Origin: Holophagaceae bacterium
Lineage (GTDB): Bacteria > Acidobacteriota > Holophagae > Holophagales > Holophagaceae
DNA: 64,000 nt
Direction of reading: 5' to 3'
Assembly: GCA_016720465.1 (NCBI GenBank)
Contig: JADKKO010000004.1
Coordinates: forward strand, 1,054,001-1,118,000
Shown: positions 51,597 to 59,374 of the stretch, in pieces
How positions within the stretch are numbered: the stretch's first letter is position 1
Layout: each line of letters opens with the position of its first letter
The notes under the pieces: generated by a model
Seen by the model: the letters and a program-made list of their open reading frames with translations, nothing else
Told to the model about the DNA's origin: nothing
The model's database searches: none
Program-made: the position numbers and the translations under genes

Positions 51597-52391
51597 ATGA
51601 TCCACATCCTGTTGTCCCGCCTGCGCCAGGGCCACCGCACCCTTCCTTATCCCAGGGAACTGCCGGCGTTGCCGGAGCGCTTCCGGGGGCGGCCCATTGT
51701 CGATGCGTCCAAATGCGCCAACACGTCGAACGACGGGGCCATGGAGGACTGCCGGCTCTGCGTCGAGGTCTGCCCCACCGAGGCCATCGCGCTCCGCGAA
51801 GGGGTTCCCGCCATCGATCTCGGCAAGTGCCTGTTCTGCCCCGAGTGCGAGTCGGCCTGCCCCAAGGGAGCCATCCACTACTCCGGGGACCACCGCTTGG
51901 CCACGCGCTCCCGGGAAGATCTCATGGCGGACAACAAGGCGGAGTACCGATTGGCGAAAAAGCTGGACGCTGAGCTGATGCGCGTGTTCGGCCGTTCCTT
52001 GAAGCTCCGGGTGGTCAGCGCCGGCGGCTGCAATGGCTGCGAGGTGGACGTGAACGTGCTCGGGACCATCGCGTGGGACCTATCGCGCTTCGGCATCAGC
52101 TATGTGGCGTCGCCGCGGCACGCGGACGGCCTGCTCATCTGCGGCCCCGTCAGCCAGAACATGGAGGAGGCCCTCCGGATCACCTACGATGCGGTCCCTG
52201 CGCCGAAGCTGGTCATCGCGGTGGGCGCCTGCGCCATCAGTGGCGGCCCCTTCCGTTCGCACTCCGAACAGCTTGGCGGAGCCGCTTCGGTGGTCCCCGT
52301 GGATCTCTTCATCCCAGGCTGTCCGCCGCATCCGCTCACGATCCTGGACGGCCTGCTGCGGCTGCTCGGAAAACTGAGGAAAAGCGCCTAG
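51597..52391 (+). CDS. Fused ferredoxin and NuoB/HycG-type small subunit
   Basis: A 264-residue protein joining two modules normally separate (HyfH plus HyfI). The N-terminal third has two [4Fe-4S] sets: CANTSNDGAMEDCRLCVEVC and CLFCPECESACPKG, the first with a stretched first Cys spacing. The remainder is a NuoB-like small subunit with SAGGCNGCEVDVN, VAVGACAISGG and FIPGCPPHP, which together bind the N2-type cluster. The fusion gives a continuous three-cluster path to the (non-NiFe) large subunit. It is the last gene of the operon. The ATG at 51597 is 7 bases after the previous stop. Confidence 0.9.
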   Translation: MIHILLSRLRQGHRTLPYPRELPALPERFRGRPIVDASKCANTSNDGAMEDCRLCVEVCPTEAIALREGVPAIDLGKCLFCPECESACPKGAIHYSGDHRLATRSREDLMADNKAEYRLAKKLDAELMRVFGRSLKLRVVSAGGCNGCEVDVNVLGTIAWDLSRFGISYVASPRHADGLLICGPVSQNMEEALRITYDAVPAPKLVIAVGACAISGGPFRSHSEQLGGAASVVPVDLFIPGCPPHPLTILDGLLRLLGKLRKSA

Positions 52392-52516
52392 AGCATGAAT
52401 ATCCGCCCCCTGGTCAGGGCCCCCCGAAGCGGGTTGTGCCCGATGTCTCAGCAAGTTTCCAAAGGCGTTGGCTGCGGCAGAGATAAACTGGTGTTTTGGC
52501 TCATTTGGAGACCCGC

Positions 52517-54772
52517 ATGGCCCGCATCGAATCCAGCCCCGAATTCGTCCGTTCCGTCTACGCGAAGATGGAAGCCAACCTGAAGGTGGTGTGCCAGCGC
52601 CTGAACCGGCCCCTTTCCCTGGCTGAAAAGATCGTCTACGGCCATCTGGACAACGCCGCGGAGCAGGAGATCGCGCGGGGCAAGTCCTATCTGGATCTTC
52701 GTCCCGACCGCGTGGCCATGCAGGATGCCACGGCCCAGATGGCGCTGCTCCAGTTCATGAGCTCGGGCCTGCCCCAGGCCGCGGTTCCCTCCACCGTCCA
52801 CTGCGACCACTTGATCCAGGCGGAACTGGGCAGCGACACCGACCTGGCCAAAGCCAACAACGACAACAAGGAGGTCTACGACTTCCTGGCGAGCGTCTGC
52901 AACAAGTTCGGCCTGGGATTCTGGAAACCCGGCAGCGGCATCATCCACCAGGTGGTGCTGGAGAACTACGCTTTCCCGGGCGGCATGATGATCGGCACCG
53001 ATTCCCACACGCCCAATGCCGGCGGCCTGGGCATGGTCGCCATCGGCGTCGGCGGCGCGGACGCCGTGGATGTGATGGCGGGCCTTTCCTGGGAACTCAA
53101 GGCGCCAAAACTGATCGGCGTGAAGCTGACCGGCAAGCTGAATGGCTGGACCTCTCCGAAGGATGTGATCCTGAAGCTTGCCGGCATCCTCACCGTCAAG
53201 GGCGGCACCGGCGCCATCGTCGAGTATTTCGGTCCCGGCGTGGATTCCATCTCCTGCACGGGCATGGGCACCATCTGCAACATGGGCGCGGAGATTGGCG
53301 CCACGACCAGCCTGTTCCCCTTCAACCACAGCATGTCCAGGTACCTCCGGGCCACCAGCCGCGTGGCCATCGCCGAACTGGCCGAAGGCTTCGCAGAAAA
53401 CCTGAGGGCCGACGAAGGTGCTGAATACGACCAGCTCGTCGAGATCGACCTGGACACCCTGGAGCCCCACATCAACGGCCCCTTCACGCCGGATCTCGCC
53501 TGGCCGCTTTCCAAATTCGCCGGCGCGGTGCGCGAAAAAGGCTATCCCGAAGAGCTGAAAGTCGGGCTCATCGGCTCCTGCACCAACTCCAGCTATGAGG
53601 ACATGGAGCGGGCCGCCAGCGTGGCGAAGCAGGCCCTGGACCACGGCCTCAAGGCCAAAAGCGAATTCACCATTTCCCCGGGTTCCGAGCAGATCCGCGC
53701 CACCATCCAGCGCGATGGCCAGATGGCCACCTTCACGGCCGTCGGCGGCGTGGTGATGGCAAACGCCTGCGGCCCCTGCATCGGCCAGTGGAAGCGCCAC
53801 GATATTCAAAAGGGCGACAAGAATTCCATCATCACGAGCTTCAACCGCAACTTCGTCGCCCGCAATGACAGCAACCCCGAAACCCACGCCTTCGTCGCAT
53901 CGCCGGAGATCGTCACGGCCTTGGCCATCGCGGGCCGCCTGACCTTCAATCCCATGACCGACGAGCTCAAGGGCGCTGATGGGACCGCATTTAAGTTGAA
54001 TGCGCCCTCAGGCGACCAACTCCCGCGCCGAGCCTTCGATCCCGGCGCGAATACCTACCAGGCCCCCGCCGCTGATGGTTCCAAGGTCTCCGTGGTGGTA
54101 GCCCCCGCCAGCGACCGCCTGCAATTGCTGGCGCCCTTCAAGGCTTGGGAAGGCGCGGATCTGCTGGATCTGCAGCTGCTCATCAAGGCCAAGGGCAAGT
54201 GCACGACGGATCACATTTCCATGGCTGGCCCCTGGCTGAAATTCCGCGGCCATCTCGACAACATCTCCAACAACCTGCTCATCGGCGCCATCAATTTCAC
54301 CAATGGGCTCGCCAACACGGTGAAGAACCAGCTCACGGGCGAGTACGGCGCCGTGCCGGCCACGGCCCGGGCCTACAAGGCCGCAGGCCAAGGCTGGATG
54401 GTGGTGGGCGACGAGAACTACGGCGAGGGATCGAGCCGTGAGCACGCCGCCATGGAGCCCCGGTTCCTGGGTGGCCGCGCCATTCTAGTGAAGAGCTTCG
54501 CCCGCATCCACGAAACGAATCTCAAGAAGCAGGGCATGTTGCCCCTCACCTTCGCCACGCCAAGCGATTACGACAAGATCCAGGAAGACGACCGGCTCAG
54601 CATCCTGGGCCTTACCACCTTCACGCCCGGCGTGCCGCTCACCTTGGTCGCCAAGCACAAAGATGGGTCGGAAGATAAAATCACGCTCAACCACACCTTC
54701 AACCAGGGCCAGATCGAGTGGTTCAAGGCCGGGTCCGCGCTAAATCTGATGGGGCAGAAGACCAAGCAGTAG
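52517..54772 (+). CDS. Aconitate hydratase (mitochondrial-type AcnA family)
   Basis: A 751-residue TCA-cycle enzyme interconverting citrate and isocitrate. The [4Fe-4S] ligands are in LIGSCTNSSYED (C about 355) and ANACGPCIGQW (C about 418 and 421). Substrate-site patterns include IGTDSHTPNAGGLGM and the C-terminal swivel-domain YGEGSSREHAA. Sequence length and motifs fit the mitochondrial ACO2-like branch, shorter than bacterial AcnA (about 890). The ATG at 52517 is chosen over 52496 because GGAGA precedes it. Transcription probably ends at the hairpin at 54798-54818. Confidence 0.95.
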   Translation: MARIESSPEFVRSVYAKMEANLKVVCQRLNRPLSLAEKIVYGHLDNAAEQEIARGKSYLDLRPDRVAMQDATAQMALLQFMSSGLPQAAVPSTVHCDHLIQAELGSDTDLAKANNDNKEVYDFLASVCNKFGLGFWKPGSGIIHQVVLENYAFPGGMMIGTDSHTPNAGGLGMVAIGVGGADAVDVMAGLSWELKAPKLIGVKLTGKLNGWTSPKDVILKLAGILTVKGGTGAIVEYFGPGVDSISCTGMGTICNMGAEIGATTSLFPFNHSMSRYLRATSRVAIAELAEGFAENLRADEGAEYDQLVEIDLDTLEPHINGPFTPDLAWPLSKFAGAVREKGYPEELKVGLIGSCTNSSYEDMERAASVAKQALDHGLKAKSEFTISPGSEQIRATIQRDGQMATFTAVGGVVMANACGPCIGQWKRHDIQKGDKNSIITSFNRNFVARNDSNPETHAFVASPEIVTALAIAGRLTFNPMTDELKGADGTAFKLNAPSGDQLPRRAFDPGANTYQAPAADGSKVSVVVAPASDRLQLLAPFKAWEGADLLDLQLLIKAKGKCTTDHISMAGPWLKFRGHLDNISNNLLIGAINFTNGLANTVKNQLTGEYGAVPATARAYKAAGQGWMVVGDENYGEGSSREHAAMEPRFLGGRAILVKSFARIHETNLKKQGMLPLTFATPSDYDKIQEDDRLSILGLTTFTPGVPLTLVAKHKDGSEDKITLNHTFNQGQIEWFKAGSALNLMGQKTKQ

Positions 54773-54797
54773 CCTCCAACGCCTTCATCGCCATAAA

Positions 54798-54818
54798 GGG
54801 CCCCGATCGGGGCTCTTT
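54798..54818 (+). terminator. Hairpin terminator after the aconitase gene
   Basis: GCCCCGATCGGGGC (54800-54813) is a perfect 14-base palindrome flanked by AAAGG and CTCTTT, giving a longer imperfect stem ending in a short T-run. It lies 25 bases beyond the aconitase stop and between converging genes, so it may act in both directions. Confidence 0.65.
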
Positions 54819-54885
54819 GGTTGTCCATCGGTTCCTTCGGCTCAAGATCGTGGGCCAGCATCGGTCCTTGCGGTACATTCCTCGA

Positions 54886-55587
54886 TCAGGCCAAGGAGGG
54901 TTCGGCCGGTTGCTTCGGCCTGGCCCCTCGGAGCACCAGCCAGAGCATGAAGGCGAGCTCCCCGAGGAGGGCAGGGAAGGTGATCTTGGAGACGAACTCC
55001 ATGTGCTGCGGGCTAAGCATCCCGACGAAGCTCGTGGCAACGTAGGCGACGCCATTGATGATCAGCCATACGCCCAGGAAGCGGGGAAGAAATCCCGAAC
55101 GGAAGACCAGCCATCCGAGGGGGAAAAGCCAGAGCCCCCAAAAGATCTCGGTGACGATCGTCATCTGGCCGCTCAGCTTGAGGAACAGCATCGCCAGGGC
55201 TTCCCGATGCGGCTGGTCGAACACCGACAGGAAATCCGCGCCGCGCAACAGCACAAGGACTGCGAGCTGGTTCACTTCGTCCACGAAACCGATGGGGATC
55301 TGGACCAGCACCAGGATCACCATGAGCATCGCGAGCGGCTGGTCGATCTCCTTGAACAGGCGGTAGAGAGCCAGGGCGAGGAAGAGGAAAACCACCAGGG
55401 AAACGACCCCGCTCGCGATGCTGAACCGGAAGAGCGGCTCGGATTCCAGGATCTTCTGGGCCGTCGCCGCGGCGTTTCCCCGTACGATCAGCTTGCTGGG
55501 AATGTAGATCAAATTCACCAGACCGAGGATCACAAGCACCAGATACAGCCATCCTGCGGTTCTTGCGCTCTTCTGGAGTGAAGGCAT
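54886..55587 (-). CDS. DUF4386-type integral membrane protein
   Basis: A 233-residue protein with about six or seven transmembrane helices: ARTAGWLYLVLVILGLVNLI at the start, later FRFSIASGVVSLVVFLFLAL, and a conserved FWGLWLFPLGWLVFRSGFLP followed by RFLGVWLIINGVAY. These match the DUF4386 family, whose function is unknown. The ATG at 55587 has GAGGGGAAA upstream; the longer frame to 55818 is not supported. It stands alone between converging aconitase and the next minus-strand pair. Confidence 0.85.
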   Translation of the reverse strand: MPSLQKSARTAGWLYLVLVILGLVNLIYIPSKLIVRGNAAATAQKILESEPLFRFSIASGVVSLVVFLFLALALYRLFKEIDQPLAMLMVILVLVQIPIGFVDEVNQLAVLVLLRGADFLSVFDQPHREALAMLFLKLSGQMTIVTEIFWGLWLFPLGWLVFRSGFLPRFLGVWLIINGVAYVATSFVGMLSPQHMEFVSKITFPALLGELAFMLWLVLRGARPKQPAEPSLA

Positions 55588-55777
55588 GGTTTCCCCTCGT
55601 TTTTCAGTTGCTGTTTTCTGATCTACGGGATCTTGGTCCATCCGGTTTAGGAGGCCGGAGCCGGATATTGCCCCGGCAACCGAGCCAGGTTGCTTGAACT
55701 GCGAACCCCCCTTGTTTCTCCGCACCTCAGCAGGCGTTTTTCTTTCGCGTCCATGCGATCCCCAAAATTCCGCGGAC

Positions 55778-57175
55778 CTAACGGGTGAGCGAATCGAGGT
55801 TGGCCCTGGCCAGGGCATAGTCTGGATTCAGCGCCAGCGCGGCTTCAAAGGCCTTCCGGGCCTCCGCGGCCTCGCCTTGGACCAGATGGGCGTAACCCAG
55901 GTTGTTGTGGGCCCGGGGGTTCTGCGGCGATACACGGAGGCTGCTACGCCAGAGGGTGATTTCGCTCTGGTAATCGCGGTTCCGGACGGCGGTGCGGACA
56001 CCAAGGCACAAGGCCAGCAACAGGAAACAGGATGTGGCGAACCTCGCATCCACATTGAACCTGCGGATTCCTTCCCGGGCAGCGGTGGCGAGGGCGAAGG
56101 CGAGGCCCAGGCTCGGCAGATAGAGCTGCCGCTCGTTCACCAGATCGAAACGGGGGATGAATGAGTTGGTGGGGACCAGGTGCAGGAAGAACCACAACAA
56201 TCCGAATCCCAGCCAGGGCCTGGAGCGAAGCGAAAAAATCCCCATCCCGAGCAGGCCCACGAGCAAGGCGGCCTGGCCTGCGATCCCCCAGGCCAATTGC
56301 GCGCGCTCGGGCAGAAAGGGATCGATGTTCAAGTGAGCCGGCCAGCACCAGGTTCCGAGAAGATAGCCCTGGGCCTGGACCTGGTTCAGCAGGTTAATGG
56401 GGATGCTGCGGGTGGCGAAACCGGCAGCGAGCAGCATCCGTTGCGCGGGATGGAGCGTGACGCCGAGGCCGAGCGCCCCGAATAGGAGCCAATGCAGCGA
56501 AGTCGTGCGGAGGGCCGGTTTCAGGCCCCTCCAGGGCCCAGCGGCGCGCTCCCAAAGGAGCAGGGCGAAGGGCAGGGTGAGCGCGGTCTCCTTTGCGAGG
56601 CAGGCCAGCAGGAAGAACAGCACGGACAAGAGATTCCACGCCCTTGAGCCTTGTTCCTTGCCTTGGATGAAGGCCACCAGGCTCGCGAGGTAGAACAGCG
56701 CCATCAGCGAGGTGGAGCGCCCGCAGATGTAGGTGACGGCCTCGGTCTGGGCAGGATGCAAGGCGAAGAGCAGGGTCGCGGCGAGGGCGATCCATCCAGC
56801 GCCGGGATTGCCCGGCGCGAACCGCTTCAGCACCGTGCAAGCCAGCAGTCCGTTGGCGCCATGGATGGCCAGGTTCACCAGATGGAAGCCCCAGGGTCCA
56901 GGCCCCGCCATCCAGTTCAGCGTGTAGGTGAGCTTCAACAGCGGGCGGATGCCGCGGAGATCCCCGGCCCAGGCGGCCAGGCTGTGCACCCGGCCGTTGT
57001 CCACGATGACGTTGAAATCATCGAACTGGAAAGCGCCCGGAAAGGCATTCAGGTAGGCCAGGCAGATCGCTCCGAGGATCAAGGCGGGAGCGAGGAACCG
57101 CGCGGCTTTCCCCGGGGCCGGGTCCGACGGGTGGGAGATCGGGTTCACTCGCTCGAAAGTCCGGCCAGAGGTCAC
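55778..57175 (-). CDS. TMTC-like GT-C membrane protein with short TPR tail
   Basis: A 465-residue protein with about ten transmembrane helices. The first periplasmic loop has FQFDDFNVIVDN, the DD motif of GT-C lipid-dependent mannosyltransferases such as TMTC/PMT. HPAQTEAVTYICGRSTSL is another family-like loop. The C-terminal 55 residues form one to two TPR units (RAHNNLGYAHLVQGEAAEAR, ALALNPDYALARANLD). It may glycosylate exported proteins, which is inference. Its ATG overlaps the stop of the MocR-type gene (57172-57175), an odd pairing unless both serve one pathway. Confidence 0.75.
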   Translation of the reverse strand: MTSGRTFERVNPISHPSDPAPGKAARFLAPALILGAICLAYLNAFPGAFQFDDFNVIVDNGRVHSLAAWAGDLRGIRPLLKLTYTLNWMAGPGPWGFHLVNLAIHGANGLLACTVLKRFAPGNPGAGWIALAATLLFALHPAQTEAVTYICGRSTSLMALFYLASLVAFIQGKEQGSRAWNLLSVLFFLLACLAKETALTLPFALLLWERAAGPWRGLKPALRTTSLHWLLFGALGLGVTLHPAQRMLLAAGFATRSIPINLLNQVQAQGYLLGTWCWPAHLNIDPFLPERAQLAWGIAGQAALLVGLLGMGIFSLRSRPWLGFGLLWFFLHLVPTNSFIPRFDLVNERQLYLPSLGLAFALATAAREGIRRFNVDARFATSCFLLLALCLGVRTAVRNRDYQSEITLWRSSLRVSPQNPRAHNNLGYAHLVQGEAAEARKAFEAALALNPDYALARANLDSLTR

Positions 57176-58650
57176 GGCTTTCTCGCCCGGACTTCCTTGA
57201 GGGCCTCGGCCATGCGCTCGCAGGCCTGGTTCTGCTCTTCCAGGTCGTGGGCGGCGAAGCCCATGCAGATGAAGGGCAGGGGCTGGTGATGGAACTCGTA
57301 TAGCTGGCCTGTGTAGAAGACGACACCCTTGGTGGCGCAGCGGTCCGCCCAGGCGTCCAGCAGGTGCGGCTCCCGCACGTTCACCCAGAGCGAGAGGCCC
57401 TCGCGGGGGTCCTCGACGCGGACGAAGGGATGCAAATGGAGCAGCAGGCGGTCCACCATGGTTTCGCGGCGCTCGTCGGTCATCCGGCGGATCCGGCGCA
57501 GGTGCCGCTGGATCTCCCCGTCCCTGAACAGTTCTTCCAGTGCGGCTTCGTGGAGCTGGTTGCCGGGCCAGTCGATGAGCTGGCGGTACTTGGCCATGGT
57601 CTTGATTTCAGGGCTCGGTCCCGCGATGAAACCCACCTGCAGGCCCGGCGCGAGGATCTGGTCCAGGGTGGCCGCATAGAAGACCAGGCCTTCGGTGTCC
57701 TCGCTCGCGAGCGCCGGAGCTGGCGCGTTTTCCGTGTGAAAACCGAGGCTGAGATCCAGTTCCAGGATCCGGGCTCCATGGGCCCTGGCGAGCCCCAGGA
57801 GCCGCCGCCGGTTCTCGGGGCCCATGACGGCATGGGTCGGATATTGGGGGCTGGCGCTCACGCAGATGAGCCGCACGGTTTCGCGCTTGAGCAAATCCTC
57901 CAACGCATCCAGGTCCATGCCGCCCGAATCCACTGGCACAGACATCAGGCGGGCGCCGGCGGAGCGGAAGGATTCCACCAGCCGGAAGGCTCCGGGCGAT
58001 TCCACGATCACCGCGTCCCCCGAAGCGAAGAGGCCTTTCGAGGCCAGGTGCAGGGTGCCCATGAGCCCCCGGGTGAGCACCAGATTTCCCGGCTCCAGGT
58101 TGATTCCGCGCAGGTCGCGCAGCATCTGGCAGAGCGAGGTGCGCAGTTGCAGGTGGCCCCGCGGGTCCCAGCTCGGCTGCAGGGCGCGCTGCTGTTGGAG
58201 GCGCAGCACCCGGCCATAGGCCCTATGGATGCTGCCGGTGGGAGCCAGCCGCACATCCGAGAGATCCGGCAGGAGCTGGAAGCCATCGCGGTCGATGGCC
58301 GGAGGCTGGAAGAAGGGTTCGGTCATGGGGGTGGGGCTGGTCCAGGAGCCCGAGTCCACGGCGGCGATGGTGGAAGTCTGCTCCAGATCCACGGGCGGGT
58401 TGGCCGCTACGAAGGTGCCGCGGTCCGGTTCGCTGACCACCCAGCCCTCCGCTGACAATTCGCGGTAGGCGGTAAGGGCGGTATTGCGGTTCACACCCAG
58501 TAATTCCGCCAGCGCCCGCGTCCCAGGAAGGGCATCGCCTGGGCGGAACCGGCCTTTCCGGATACCGTCCTGGATCGCGGAGGCAATCTGGAGGTAGAGG
58601 GTTTCCTCCCGTTCCCGGTCCAACTGGATGGCCAAGTCCCATTGCGCCAT
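57172..58650 (-). CDS. MocR/GntR-family regulator with degenerate aminotransferase domain
   Basis: A 492-residue regulator. Residues 10-80 form a GntR winged helix (LYLQIASAIQDGIRKGRFRP, LPGTRALAELLGVNRNTALT). Residues about 125-490 match the fold-type I aminotransferase domain of MocR proteins (GDAVIVESPGAFRLVESFRS, SASPQYPTHAVMGPENRRRL). The PLP-binding lysine expected in the FSK-x-LxPxLR segment is replaced: ATLDQILAPGLQVGF puts Gln331 there, and the EDDYDSE segment reads ELDLSLG (297-303). PLP binding as a Schiff base is thus impossible. It is divergent from the Rieske gene across a region rich in dyads and probably controls it. Confidence 0.88.
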   Translation of the reverse strand: MAQWDLAIQLDREREETLYLQIASAIQDGIRKGRFRPGDALPGTRALAELLGVNRNTALTAYRELSAEGWVVSEPDRGTFVAANPPVDLEQTSTIAAVDSGSWTSPTPMTEPFFQPPAIDRDGFQLLPDLSDVRLAPTGSIHRAYGRVLRLQQQRALQPSWDPRGHLQLRTSLCQMLRDLRGINLEPGNLVLTRGLMGTLHLASKGLFASGDAVIVESPGAFRLVESFRSAGARLMSVPVDSGGMDLDALEDLLKRETVRLICVSASPQYPTHAVMGPENRRRLLGLARAHGARILELDLSLGFHTENAPAPALASEDTEGLVFYAATLDQILAPGLQVGFIAGPSPEIKTMAKYRQLIDWPGNQLHEAALEELFRDGEIQRHLRRIRRMTDERRETMVDRLLLHLHPFVRVEDPREGLSLWVNVREPHLLDAWADRCATKGVVFYTGQLYEFHHQPLPFICMGFAAHDLEEQNQACERMAEALKEVRARKP

Positions 58651-58728
58651 AGCGATCCTTTGGTTGAGGTTGCAGGGTTCCGTTTTCCACCATTCCCCGA
58701 TCTCCTGAACCGGTCAAGTGACTGGGGT

Positions 58729-58786
58729 GGACCGGAGGGGTCCGTATCTTCGGACCGGACCTTTTCATGCTCCATGAAGTCTTCAT
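58729..58786. promoter_or_regulatory. Dyad-rich control region between the MocR-type and Rieske genes
   Basis: GGACC-N5-GGTCC (58729-58743), GGTCCG-N6-CGGACC (58739-58756), TTCATG-N3-CATGAA (58764-58778) and ATGAAG-T-CTTCAT (58774-58786) follow one another within 58 bases. They lie in the 169-base gap between the divergent genes. The GGACC boxes are candidate MocR sites and the ATGAAG dyads a second operator; both assignments are inference. Confidence 0.5.
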
Positions 58787-58819
58787 CGTTAGGACTGCCC
58801 CAACCAACAAGGAGACTCC

Positions 58820-59293
58820 ATGAGCAAGCAAGAAGCTGAAATTCCGTTGGATCGCCGCACCTTTTGCGCTGGTGCTGTGGCCGCCACGGCCTTGGCCTGC
58901 GGAGGAGGAGGCGGCGGCGCAGGGAGCACGCCCCCCCCGCCCCCCGGTGGAGGAACCCAGAAGACCACCACGGACACGAAGGCGGTCTTCCTGACTCAAC
59001 CGACGGGAACCGTACGCGACTACCGGAGCCTCGGGAATTTCTGGCTGGCCAGGGATGCGGGCGGCATCTATGCCATGACCGCCATCTGCACCCACATGGG
59101 GTGCACGGTGAACGGGTGGAATGGCAACGTCTTCCCCTGCCCCTGCCATGGCAGCCAATACGACCTCAACGGAGCCGTGGTCCAGGGGCCTGCCCCCTTG
59201 CCGCTCAACCACTTTGAGGTCACGACGGATGCCAATGGATTCCTCGTCGTGGACACGGGGAAAGTGGTGGGCGCCCAGGTCCGGCTCACCTAA
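58820..59293 (+). CDS. Rieske [2Fe-2S] lipoprotein with Tat signal
   Basis: A 157-residue protein. The N-terminus has a twin-arginine motif (DRRTFCAGAVAATALACG) that ends in a lipobox-like Cys (residue 27), then a Gly/Pro-rich tether. The Rieske cluster is complete: CTHMGC (C90, H92) and CPCHGS (C107, H110), with C95 and C109 for the disulfide. Because no cytochrome b gene is near, it is not part of a standard bc complex. It probably transfers electrons to the cupredoxin lipoprotein encoded 80 bases downstream. AAGGAG precedes the ATG. Confidence 0.92.
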   Translation: MSKQEAEIPLDRRTFCAGAVAATALACGGGGGGAGSTPPPPPGGGTQKTTTDTKAVFLTQPTGTVRDYRSLGNFWLARDAGGIYAMTAICTHMGCTVNGWNGNVFPCPCHGSQYDLNGAVVQGPAPLPLNHFEVTTDANGFLVVDTGKVVGAQVRLT

Positions 59294-59374
59294 TTCCCAG
59301 GCGGCATCGGCCGCCCGGGCGCAGCCGTCATTGAACCAGCGCTGGTCATTCCCCGAGACCCCTAGGAGGTCGTG

